A DNA stretch of 15,886 bases, taken from Pseudomonadota bacterium (lineage in GTDB: Bacteria > Pseudomonadota > Alphaproteobacteria > Acetobacterales > Acetobacteraceae). The stretch covers positions 1 to 15,886 of the forward strand of contig JAKAZX010000039.1 of assembly GCA_021826485.1 (NCBI GenBank). Reading direction: 5' to 3'. The notes under the pieces were generated by a model. That model did no database searches. It was not told where the DNA came from and saw only the letters and a list, made by a program, of their open reading frames with translations. Shown here piece by piece: positions 1 to 7,762 of the stretch (position 1 is its first letter; the number at the start of each line of letters is the position of its first letter). Position numbers and translations under genes: made by a program.

Positions 1-681
1 GAACGCCTGACGCAGGCCGGCGCGCCCCGCCGGGGTGATCGCCACCGCCCGCGTCCCCTCCAGCCGGCGCAGCCAGCCGCGGGTGAAGCAGGTCCGGCAG
101 ATCGCTGCCCCCACCTGGCCCGCGATATGCACGCGTCGCTCGCTCCAGTCCAGGCAGGGGCGGCAGAACACCCGCCCGGTGCGCGAGCGGCCGGCCGCGA
201 GGTCCACGTCCAGCCCGCCCAGGAATGCGGCCCCCGCCTCGGTCAGCGCGGCGCCGTCATGCGACAGGTCGATCAGCGCCCGCTCCACCATGCGGTCGGC
301 CAGCGCGACCGCGACTTCGCCGGCAAGGTGGTCGTAGCAGGTGCGGGCGCGCCGCAGCGCCGCGTCGCGCGGGCCGACCACCCGCGCCGGCGCCCCGCCG
401 CCAAGCTGCGCCGATACCGACATGACGGTTTCCAGCATCCGCGCGATGTCGGCGGAGGCGACGCGGTAGTAGCGGTGGCGCCCCTGCCGCGTCACCGCGA
501 CCAGCGCACCGTCGGTCAGCCGCGCGAGATGGCCGCTGGCGGTGGGCGGCGCGATGCCCGCGACATCTGCCAGTTCCGTCGCGGTCAGCGCCCGCCCGTC
601 CATCAGCGCGACGAGCATGGCGGCGCGCGCCGGATCGCCGATCAGGCTCGCGGTGGTCGCGATGCCGAGACTGCCGGGCAT
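1..681 (-). CDS. ArsR-type winged-helix transcriptional regulator (3' end cut by window edge)
   Basis: The gene starts at the ATG at 681-679 and reads 227 codons without a stop to the left edge, so the C-terminus is missing. Residues 15-76 form an ArsR/SmtB-like winged helix: GDPARAAML opening, TATELADVAGIAPPTASGHL as the recognition-helix region, and RQGRHRYYRVA as the wing. The second half carries CYDHLAGEVAVAL (115-127) and a CLDWSERR segment (176-183), which I recall from a subgroup of long ArsR regulators. Two CxxC pairs, C173/C176 and C195/C198, are separated by 18 residues and could bind a metal or sense thiols; that is inference. The gene lies 22 bases downstream of a flavin reductase-like gene on the same strand, so it is probably co-transcribed and may regulate that gene. 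The ArsR assignment is firm; the ligand is unknown. Confidence 0.88.
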   Translation of the reverse strand, partial: MPGSLGIATTASLIGDPARAAMLVALMDGRALTATELADVAGIAPPTASGHLARLTDGALVAVTRQGRHRYYRVASADIARMLETVMSVSAQLGGGAPARVVGPRDAALRRARTCYDHLAGEVAVALADRMVERALIDLSHDGAALTEAGAAFLGGLDVDLAAGRSRTGRVFCRPCLDWSERRVHIAGQVGAAICRTCFTRGWLRRLEGTRAVAITPAGRAGLRQAF

Positions 682-703
682 GGTCGGCCCCCCTCCCCGG
701 CGC

Positions 704-1372
704 TCACGCCTCGGCCTTGAAGGTGCGGCCGAGATCGGCGCCGGTGCCGAAGTAGTGGCGGAACACGTAAAGCAGCGGATTCCATCTGGCGGTGTCAATG
801 TGGTTGGTGCGCGGGATGACCACGCCGCGATGGACATGCACCCGGACCACCCGGGTCTCCACGATCTGGAACCCCTCCGGCCGGTCCGCCGGCCACTCGC
901 CGCCCGGATCGTGGACCGCGACCACCTCCGCCTCGAACTGGATCGGGCATTCGGCGATGCGCAGCGGGCGGACCCGCTCCGCGCGCTGCGGCGTGAAGCC
1001 GGCGCGGGCGAACTTGGCCGCATCGAACTCGTAGCCGATCTGGCGCTTGTGCGCCGGCACCGGGTCGCGCCCGGTGGAGCGCGCCAGCGCCTCCACCTTC
1101 GGCCACAGATCGGCGGAGGGAAAATTCATCACCAGCCCGCCGTCGCGCACCAGATTCTCGCGCCCCTGGCTGGTCGAGGTCATGCCGAGGATGACGCGAT
1201 CGAACAGCGCCCAGGCCGAGGACATCGGCGAGATGTTCGTCGTGCCGTCCGGATTGACGGTGGTGACCAGCACGACCGGCGTGCCGACATAAAGAACGGA
1301 CGGCGCGATCGGGATATGCTCACGCTCCGCCGCCATCGCGTCTTCGGTCATCGCTTCCTCGGTCATCGTCAT
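704..1372 (-). CDS. Flavin reductase-like (FMN-binding split barrel) family protein
   Basis: This 222-residue protein belongs to the flavin reductase-like domain family (DIM6/NTAB group), whose members bind FMN and act as NAD(P)H:flavin reductases or flavin-dependent oxidoreductases. The family core is visible from about residue 28: a VGTPVVLVTTVNPDGTTN strand-loop, then NISPMSSAWALF, ILGMTSTSQGRENL and a later VMNFPSADL segment, followed by a family-specific second half. The N-terminus has four closely spaced Met codons (1, 3, 8 and 13). A GGGAG motif lies 8 bases before Met3 (ATG at 1366-1364) but only 3 bases before Met1, so Met3 may be the true start. There is no signal peptide, so it is cytoplasmic. 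The downstream ArsR-like gene on the same strand suggests a small regulated redox or detoxification unit. Its substrate cannot be told from sequence. Confidence 0.87.
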   Translation of the reverse strand: MTMTEEAMTEDAMAAEREHIPIAPSVLYVGTPVVLVTTVNPDGTTNISPMSSAWALFDRVILGMTSTSQGRENLVRDGGLVMNFPSADLWPKVEALARSTGRDPVPAHKRQIGYEFDAAKFARAGFTPQRAERVRPLRIAECPIQFEAEVVAVHDPGGEWPADRPEGFQIVETRVVRVHVHRGVVIPRTNHIDTARWNPLLYVFRHYFGTGADLGRTFKAEA

Positions 1373-1502
1373 TGCTCCCGGCCGGGGCGCGGTTTATCCC
1401 GCCGCACCCCGCGGATGCTTCGGTGACCGCCGAAGTGGCGCGGGTCGGCCACTCGCCGAGACGTGTGACCGCTGCGGCAGGGTCGGCGCGGTATCTGCAC
1501 GC
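1373..1502. promoter_or_regulatory. Divergent intergenic region with small inverted repeats
   Basis: This 130-base spacer separates the minus-strand flavin reductase/ArsR pair from the plus-strand outer-membrane-type gene, so it should hold promoters for both directions. I see no convincing -35/-10 pair. Two small inverted repeats are present: CTTCGG/CCGAAG at 1418-1423 and 1430-1435 with a 6-base centre, and TCGGC/GCCGA at 1445-1449 and 1455-1459. ArsR-family proteins bind short palindromes, so the first repeat is a possible operator. Short GC-rich repeats also arise by chance at this base composition. Confidence 0.4.
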
Positions 1503-2357
1503 ATGCGATCCGCCATGCTTCTCCCGGCGCTCGCGCTTGCGCCGATGGTGGCCCTGCCCTGGCAAGCGCACGCGGCAACCGCGGCCGACCAGTTCACGAC
1601 CGTCAATGTCAATTACGTCTATGCGTCCACGCTCGGATTTGGCGGCTATTCGCTCGCCGGGCTCGATGCCAGCGTCTACGCCCTGCCGCTGTCGCACAGT
1701 TTCCTGCTGGACGGCGCCGGCGGAACGGTGCTGCGGGTGACGCTGCCGCTGCAATTCGGCGTCTACAGCTTCCGCGCCGCCGGCCCCGACGGCAGCCGCA
1801 TCGCGATCGACCAGCAATCGGTCGCGCTGGTGCCGGAGTTCGAGTTGCAGGTGCCGGTGGCGCCGGACAGCGTGCTCAAGCCGTTCGTCGCGGCGGGTGC
1901 GGCGCATGCGTTCGGCGTCAGCGGCGGCACCGCGGATGCCTGGGTCTATGCCGGCGGGCTGCGCGGCGTCACCGCGCAGCATTTCGGCGCCACCACCCTC
2001 TCGCTCGGCGCGGCGGCAATGGCGGCGGGGGACAGCGCGATGGGCCCCGGGTTCCGCGAGCAATACGTGGCGCTGGAGGTCGGGGCGGAACTGCGCCATC
2101 CGCTCGGGATCACGCTCGGCCGGCTCACGCCGGATGCCGGCGTCTACGTGATCGCCTACGACTATCCCGAGCCGCTGCAATTCTCCCGCTACCTGCACCC
2201 GCCGCTGCAAGTGCGCAACCAGGGCGAGGTCGGCGTCACCTTCGGCAGCACCACGCCGATCGGCATCTCCTGGCTCGACACGGCGCGCATCGGCGCCGGC
2301 TACGTGTTCGGCGACGGGCTGCGGGTGTGGCACGTGGTATTCGGCTTCCCGTTCTGA
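1503..2357 (+). CDS. Secreted, probable outer-membrane beta-barrel protein of unknown function
   Basis: This 284-residue protein has a clear Sec signal peptide: a short basic N-terminus, a hydrophobic stretch at about residues 4-20 and likely cleavage after AHA at residue 24. The mature part alternates hydrophobic and polar residues in beta-strand style, with many Gly, Tyr and Phe. It ends in VWHVVFGFPF, with a terminal phenylalanine and alternating hydrophobics as in the BAM-recognised last strand of outer-membrane barrels. Only one cysteine-free, domain-poor chain is seen, and I recognise no named family. The ATG at 1503 is used because it precedes the signal peptide; an in-frame ATG at 1515 is also possible. 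The Shine-Dalgarno is weak. It stands alone on the plus strand between two minus-strand groups, so context gives no function. Confidence 0.75.
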   Translation: MRSAMLLPALALAPMVALPWQAHAATAADQFTTVNVNYVYASTLGFGGYSLAGLDASVYALPLSHSFLLDGAGGTVLRVTLPLQFGVYSFRAAGPDGSRIAIDQQSVALVPEFELQVPVAPDSVLKPFVAAGAAHAFGVSGGTADAWVYAGGLRGVTAQHFGATTLSLGAAAMAAGDSAMGPGFREQYVALEVGAELRHPLGITLGRLTPDAGVYVIAYDYPEPLQFSRYLHPPLQVRNQGEVGVTFGSTTPIGISWLDTARIGAGYVFGDGLRVWHVVFGFPF

Positions 2358-2367
2358 TGCAGGCGCT

Positions 2368-2409
2368 GCAACCGCCGCTCCGCCACCATCGCGGGGACCG
2401 GCGGCTTGC
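2368..2409. terminator. Weak hairpin between convergent genes, possible terminator
   Basis: The 77-base gap between the stop of the outer-membrane-type gene and the stop of cdh contains GCAACCGCCG (2368-2377) facing CGGCGGCTTGC (2399-2409). They can pair as a 10-base stem with one bulged base and a loop of about 21 bases. It sits where a two-way terminator would be expected, but there is no T-run on either side and the loop is long. It is a guess based on position and pairing. Confidence 0.25.
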
Positions 2410-2434
2410 GGAACCGCAACGCCCGGCCGCCCGC

Positions 2435-3190
2435 TCAGTTGGCTGCGGCGCGGGCCAGGGCGCAGTCGTGGTCCTGCAACTCCTCCCCCGACGCACGGTC
2501 GCCGGCGGCCGGGTCGGCGCGGTCGGCGAGCAGCAGGAAACCCTGCGGCAGCCCGGCCAGCACCAGCGTCCACTGCGCCATCCCCGCCGCCCCGACGCCC
2601 GGCATGGCGGCGAGCAGGCGGAACGGCGTCGGCCCGGCCGGGTCCGCCCCGTCCAGCCGCCGGGCGAGATAGCGGTGGCCGAGCAGGCCGCCGGGAAGCG
2701 GCGCCCAGTCCGTCCCGACCGCCGCCGCCCCGACACGCAGCGCGGCGCGGATGTCGGGGCGCAGGCAGTCGATATGGATATGCAACTGGTTCTGGCTGCG
2801 GCCGGAGGGGGAGTTGATGGCGAGCGACAGCGCATCCCGCGGCAGGTCACGCCCCGCTCGCGCCGCCACGTCGCCGCGTGCCGCCCAGGCGGCCGCGAAA
2901 TAGTCGGGCGCATCGGGGGCGAGCACGGCCGGGTCCTCGATGCCGGTGACGCGCGCGGTCGGGATCAGCAGGAACTGGGTGGCGCCGCGCCGGTCCTTCA
3001 GCACCGCCCAGCCGCCATCGAGCGAAACGGCCTGGCAGGGCGCGGGGCGTGCGTGGTCGCGCTGATCCGGCACGCACTGGCCATGCACGATGCGCCACAG
3101 CGCATCCGGGTCGGCGCGCGCAGCCGGCGCCAGGGACAGCGCCAGCAGCAGCGCCAGGGCAGCGCGCCGCAGCGTCGCGGGAAGCCGCAC
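2435..3190 (-). CDS. cdh: CDP-diacylglycerol diphosphatase
   Basis: The product hydrolyses CDP-diacylglycerol to phosphatidate and CMP (EC 3.6.1.26), a phospholipid turnover step at the inner membrane. It aligns by eye along its length with E. coli Cdh: LW.IV...C.P near the start, WAVLKDRRG, FLLIPTARVTGIEDP, SLAINSPSGRSQNQLHIHIDC (the HIT-like HxHxD active-site region, about residues 123-142), then WAPLPGG, GHRYLARR and SGEELQDHDC at the end. I place the start at the GTG at 3190-3188, which gives a 251-residue protein opening directly with an RLPATLRRAALALLLALSLA membrane/signal segment that ends at ARA. A longer TTG start at 3217 would overlap acs by 20 bases. It follows acs by 7 bases and is probably translationally coupled to it. 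The link between the two activities is not obvious. Confidence 0.9.
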   Translation of the reverse strand: MRLPATLRRAALALLLALSLAPAARADPDALWRIVHGQCVPDQRDHARPAPCQAVSLDGGWAVLKDRRGATQFLLIPTARVTGIEDPAVLAPDAPDYFAAAWAARGDVAARAGRDLPRDALSLAINSPSGRSQNQLHIHIDCLRPDIRAALRVGAAAVGTDWAPLPGGLLGHRYLARRLDGADPAGPTPFRLLAAMPGVGAAGMAQWTLVLAGLPQGFLLLADRADPAAGDRASGEELQDHDCALARAAAN

Positions 3191-3197
3191 CGGGCGC

Positions 3198-5129
<1,932 letters not shown>

Positions 5130-5170
5130 CGGCGTGGCTTCCCGTCCTGGACGTTGTGGCAGCGCGCTGG

Positions 5171-5533
5171 CTACAGCCCGGCATCCTCCGGCACCAGCAC
5201 GACGCCTTCCCTGATCTCGATCATAACCGCTTCAAGCCGGTCGCCAAGGCAGGGGCCGCGCAGGCAGTGCCCGTCGGCGATGCGGAACTCCGCGCCGTGG
5301 GTGGCGCAGAGGATGCGGGTGCCGTCGGTGGACAGGAAGCGGCCCGGCACCCAGTCCAGCGGCACGCCCAGATGCGGGCAGGCATTCACGTAGGCGCGCA
5401 CCACGCCGCCCTGGCGCACCGCGAACAGGCCGGTGAAGCCGCCCGGCGCCGGCCCGAAGCCGCGTGCGCCGCCATCGGGAATGTCGTCGATGCGGCAGAG
5501 CGGGCGCAGACGCTCTCGTGCGTCGGCGCTCAC
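5171..5533 (-). CDS. Small Rieske [2Fe-2S] ferredoxin-like protein
   Basis: This 120-residue cytoplasmic protein is a single Rieske domain. Cluster ligands are visible as C52-P-H54 (CPHLG) and C76-A-T-H79 (CATHG), the canonical Cys-His / Cys-x-x-His arrangement with one iron bound by two Cys and the other by two His. The 21 residues between H54 and C76 are a few more than in many Rieske ferredoxins. There is no signal or membrane segment, so it is not the bc1-type protein. Such proteins usually pass electrons to oxygenases or oxidoreductases; no oxygenase is adjacent, so the partner is unknown. Translation begins at GTG (5533-5531), which overlaps the TGA of the upstream DUF29 gene by four bases (GTGA), indicating coupling. 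The stop is TAG. Confidence 0.92.
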   Translation of the reverse strand: MSADARERLRPLCRIDDIPDGGARGFGPAPGGFTGLFAVRQGGVVRAYVNACPHLGVPLDWVPGRFLSTDGTRILCATHGAEFRIADGHCLRGPCLGDRLEAVMIEIREGVVLVPEDAGL

Positions 5534-6024
5534 GCCCGCGTCAGCGCCGGAAGATCGGGACGTTCTGGCAACCAGTCCTCCAGCAACTGGTCCGGGGTGT
5601 ACTGACGGTGCGCGGCGTGCAGCGCTGCGGCGGCCGCGTGCTCCCCGAAATTGCTCAGCCCCGCTTCCGCGCGCCGCGTCGCGACCGGAACCGCGCGCCC
5701 AAGCATTTCCGACAGGCGGGGCCGCAACCCTGGGTCGTTGACCAGCTTGACCTCGACCTTCCGGCGGGCATCGTTCACGCTTTCGACCCAGCCGCCGCGG
5801 GGTTCGATGGCGGGGGAGAACTCCAGCTTCAACAGATGCTCGTAGATGCGGACGAGCTGACTGAACACCGCGTCGTACTGGCTTCTCCCCAAATCCTCGA
5901 CCTCCTCGGCCAGCAACTCCCAGTCGAGCGGCAGGTTGGTGCCCTGTGCCGCCGCTTCCCGCAGCAGGCGCGCCTGCTGCTCAGTCCAGCCGATGAAGTC
6001 CTGCTCGTGGAGATCGCCTGCCAT
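5530..6024 (-). CDS. DUF29 family protein
   Basis: This 164-residue protein matches the DUF29 family, small alpha-helical proteins of unknown function that are especially common in cyanobacteria and scattered in proteobacteria. Family landmarks are an N-terminal D.. W.EQQA.LLR segment, LDWELLAEEVEDLGRSQ (33-49), HLLKLEFSP (63-71), GGWVESVNDARRKVE (77-91), LVNDPGLR and a C-terminal YTPDQLLEDWLPE (142-154). I chose the ATG at 6024-6022 because it begins the conserved region and overlaps the TGA of the EVE gene by one base (TGATG); a longer upstream reading would run through that gene in another frame. Its stop overlaps the GTG of the Rieske gene. The biochemical role is not known, and its place in this train is the main clue. 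Confidence 0.88.
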   Translation of the reverse strand: MAGDLHEQDFIGWTEQQARLLREAAAQGTNLPLDWELLAEEVEDLGRSQYDAVFSQLVRIYEHLLKLEFSPAIEPRGGWVESVNDARRKVEVKLVNDPGLRPRLSEMLGRAVPVATRRAEAGLSNFGEHAAAAALHAAHRQYTPDQLLEDWLPERPDLPALTRA

Positions 6025-6440
6025 CACGTGCCCCAGCCGCCGAGACGACAGATATGCGCCCATTGCGCCGCTGTCACCGGCCCCACCGACAGCCGGCTGA
6101 GCCGGATCAGGGCCATGTCGGAGAGCGCGGGGTCCGCCTTGATCGCCGCCAGGGTCACCGGATGCGGCATCGGCCCGACCGTGCGCATATCGACGGCGAC
6201 CCAGTCGCCCCCCTCCGCCGTCGGGTCGGGATAGGCGGTACGCACCACCTCCACCACGCCGACGATCTCCTTGCCGGTGTTGGAGTGGTAGAAGAAGGCG
6301 CGGTCGCCGAGCTGCATCGCCTTCAGATTGAGCTTCGCCGCGTGGTTGCGCACGCCGGTCCACGGCTCGGTGCCGTGCGCCACCTGCTCCGTCCAGCCGA
6401 ACGCCTCCGGCTCGGACTTCACCAGCCAGAATGCGGTCAC
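6024..6440 (-). CDS. EVE domain-containing protein
   Basis: This 138-residue protein consists of one EVE domain, a PUA/YTH-like fold in the family of human THYN1. It starts with FWLVKSEP, the usual N-terminal signature, followed by WTGVRNHAAKLNLKAMQLGDRAFFYHS, GKEIVGVVEVVRTAYPDPTA, WVAVDMRTVGPMPHPVTLAAIKADPALSDMALIRLSRLSVGPVT and the closing W. EVE domains are thought to bind modified nucleobases or nucleic acid; the housekeeping role of stand-alone bacterial versions is unclear. The start is GTG at 6440-6438, which fits the family N-terminus exactly and overlaps the yciI stop by four bases (GTGA). The stop overlaps the DUF29 start. Pairing of EVE and YciI genes is, as I recall, common in alphaproteobacteria. 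Confidence 0.94.
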   Translation of the reverse strand: MTAFWLVKSEPEAFGWTEQVAHGTEPWTGVRNHAAKLNLKAMQLGDRAFFYHSNTGKEIVGVVEVVRTAYPDPTAEGGDWVAVDMRTVGPMPHPVTLAAIKADPALSDMALIRLSRLSVGPVTAAQWAHICRLGGWGT

Positions 6441-6733
6441 GGCGCGATCTTCGCCCCGTCCTTGTAGACTTGGCGGAACGGGCGGATCAGCGTGCTCTCG
6501 AACAGGCCGGCGCGGGCATAGGGGTCGCCGGCGGCGAACGCCTCCACCTCCGCCCGGTCGGCGGCCTCGATCACCAGCAGGGAGCCGCAGGGCTTGCCCT
6601 CCGGGTCCAGCATGGCGCCGCCGGACATAAGCCGGGCGGCCTCCCGCTCCAGATAAGCCAGATGCGCCGGGCGCGTCGCCATGCGCAGGTCGAGCCCGCC
6701 GGGGCGGTCAACGCAGATCAGCGCGAACAACAT
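6437..6733 (-). CDS. YciI family protein
   Basis: This 98-residue protein belongs to the YciI-like (YCII domain) family, a dimeric alpha-beta fold with a His-Asp pair thought to be catalytic or ligand-binding in some members. The sequence shows LFALICVDRPGG, RPAHLAYLE with H24 (21-29), GGAMLDPEGKPCGSLLVIEA and GDPYARAGLF (69-78), whose D70 completes the usual pair. It is the first gene of the minus-strand train. A strong Shine-Dalgarno, AGGAGGA at 6741-6747, sits 7 bases before the ATG (6733-6731). Its TGA overlaps the GTG of the EVE gene. No specific reaction can be assigned. Confidence 0.93.
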   Translation of the reverse strand: MLFALICVDRPGGLDLRMATRPAHLAYLEREAARLMSGGAMLDPEGKPCGSLLVIEAADRAEVEAFAAGDPYARAGLFESTLIRPFRQVYKDGAKIAP

Positions 6734-6760
6734 GCCGTTTTCCTCCTGGAGTCGAAGGCG

Positions 6761-6788
6761 ACATTACGGCAACGCCGGCCGGCTTCAA
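6761..6788 (-). promoter_or_regulatory. Candidate sigma-70 promoter for yciI
   Basis: Reading the minus strand, TTGAAG (6788-6783) and TAATGT (6766-6761) lie 16 bases apart and are followed after about 13 bases by the AGGAGGA ribosome site of yciI. The match to TTGACA/TATAAT is moderate (4/6 and 3/6). The position, in the 85-base divergent spacer, supports it. This promoter could drive the whole yciI-to-cdh train. Confidence 0.4.
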
Positions 6789-6812
6789 GAATGCGCCGCA
6801 GTCCGGTATAGC
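6784..6812 (+). promoter_or_regulatory. Candidate promoter for the ccm operon
   Basis: On the plus strand, TTCAAG (6784-6789) and TATAGC (6807-6812) are 17 bases apart. The -10 ends only 6 bases before the GTG start chosen for ccmC at 6819, so a transcript from here would be almost or fully leaderless, which agrees with the absence of a Shine-Dalgarno there. The -35 occupies nearly the same bases as the candidate -35 of yciI on the other strand. A perfect palindrome GCCGGCCGGC (6774-6783) abuts it. Confidence 0.35.
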
Positions 6813-6818
6813 TGGGAC

Positions 6819-7628
6819 GTGGATGCCCGCACCGCGCTTGCGCCGCCTGCAAAATCCCCGGTTCCGGGCGGGCGCAACCTTCACCGCTTCGCCAACCCCG
6901 GACGGTTTCTGCGCCTGTCCGGGAAGGTCCTGCCTTGGTTTTCCGCCGCCGGGCTGGTGCTGACGCTGATCGGCCTCGGCTGGGGCCTGTTCTTCGCGCC
7001 GGCCGACTGGCAGCAGGGCGACGCGGTGCGGATCATGTACGTCCACGTCCCGTTCGCCTGGCTTGCCTCCGCCGGCTATGTCGGGCTGGCCCTCTGCTCC
7101 CTCGCCTCGCTGGTCTGGCGGCATCCGCTGGCCGATCTGGCGGCGCAGGAAATCGGCCCGGTCGGCGCCGGGGCAACCGCGCTGTGCCTCGCCACCGGCT
7201 CGCTCTGGGGCAAGCCGATGTGGGGCGCGTGGTGGGTGTGGGATGCGCGGCTCACGTCCGTGCTGGTGCTGTTCTTCCTCTATCTCGGCCATGTCGCGCT
7301 GGTGCGCGCCTTCGACGATCCGGCGCGCGGGGCGCGGGCGGGGGCGATCCTGGCGCTGGTGGGCGCGGTGGACCTGCCGATCATCAAGTTCTCGGTGAAC
7401 TGGTGGAACACGCTGCATCAGCCGGCCACCATCACGCTGACCGGGGCGCCGACCATGTATCTCGGCATGCTGTGGCCGCTGTTCATCGCCGCTCTCGGCC
7501 TTACGCTGGGCTTCGTCGCGGTGATCCTGGCGCGCACCCGGGCCGCGGTGATGGAGCGGCGCATCCGTGCCCTGCTGCTGGCGCAGGCGCAGCGGGAGCA
7601 GGTATTGCCGAGGCAGGTGGGGGCATGA
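6819..7628 (+). CDS. ccmC: Haem exporter/handling protein CcmC (cytochrome c maturation System I)
   Basis: CcmC is an inner-membrane protein of the haem-handling family that presents haem to CcmE at the periplasmic face. The 269-residue reading has six hydrophobic segments and the tryptophan-rich WGAWWVWDARLT signature at 135-146. The likely axial haem ligands are H76 (YVHVP) and H200 (NTLHQP), matching E. coli H60 and H184. The conserved body begins at HRFANPGRFLRL (22-33). I choose the GTG at 6819-6821 because it is the nearest in-frame start upstream of that body. Longer readings from ATG 6732 or 6681 would run into the yciI gene and its control region. No Shine-Dalgarno precedes the GTG. 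The TGA overlaps the ccmD ATG by four bases. The first 20 residues are a polar extension typical of neither end of the family core. Confidence 0.93.
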   Translation: MDARTALAPPAKSPVPGGRNLHRFANPGRFLRLSGKVLPWFSAAGLVLTLIGLGWGLFFAPADWQQGDAVRIMYVHVPFAWLASAGYVGLALCSLASLVWRHPLADLAAQEIGPVGAGATALCLATGSLWGKPMWGAWWVWDARLTSVLVLFFLYLGHVALVRAFDDPARGARAGAILALVGAVDLPIIKFSVNWWNTLHQPATITLTGAPTMYLGMLWPLFIAALGLTLGFVAVILARTRAAVMERRIRALLLAQAQREQVLPRQVGA

Positions 7629-7762
7629 CCCACTTGACCTACATCATCGCCGCCTACGGGCTGTTCGTGGTGGTTGCCGTCTGGTTTTCCGCCACCGCCT
7701 GGGCGCGCATGGCGCGCGCGCGGCGGCGGCTGGCCGCGATCGACCCGAGAGCATCACGATGA
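7625..7762 (+). CDS. ccmD: Haem exporter subunit CcmD
   Basis: This 45-residue small membrane protein lies between ccmC and ccmE, exactly where ccmD occurs in System I operons. It has a single transmembrane segment (about residues 6-26, with Y11 near its start) followed by a strongly basic tail (ARMARARRRLAA), so the C-terminus should be cytoplasmic. CcmD stabilises the CcmC-CcmE complex and promotes release of haem-loaded CcmE by CcmAB. It shares an ATGA overlap with ccmC and another with ccmE. Identification rests on position, size and topology, since CcmD sequences are poorly conserved. Confidence 0.9.
   Translation: MTHLTYIIAAYGLFVVVAVWFSATAWARMARARRRLAAIDPRASR

Noticed and set aside
1320..2573. 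417-codon minus-strand frame opposite the outer-membrane-type gene
   Set aside because: The plus-strand frame has a signal peptide and an outer-membrane C-terminal strand; the minus frame is Arg/Gly/Ala-rich shadow and overlaps the spacer.
5530..6363. Extended 277-residue version of the DUF29 protein
   Set aside because: The first 113 residues are an out-of-frame reading of the EVE gene; the DUF29 family N-terminus begins at the ATG at 6024.
6681..6818. Extended 315-residue version of CcmC
   Set aside because: The extra residues run through the yciI 5' end and the divergent promoter region, are polar and lack similarity to the family.
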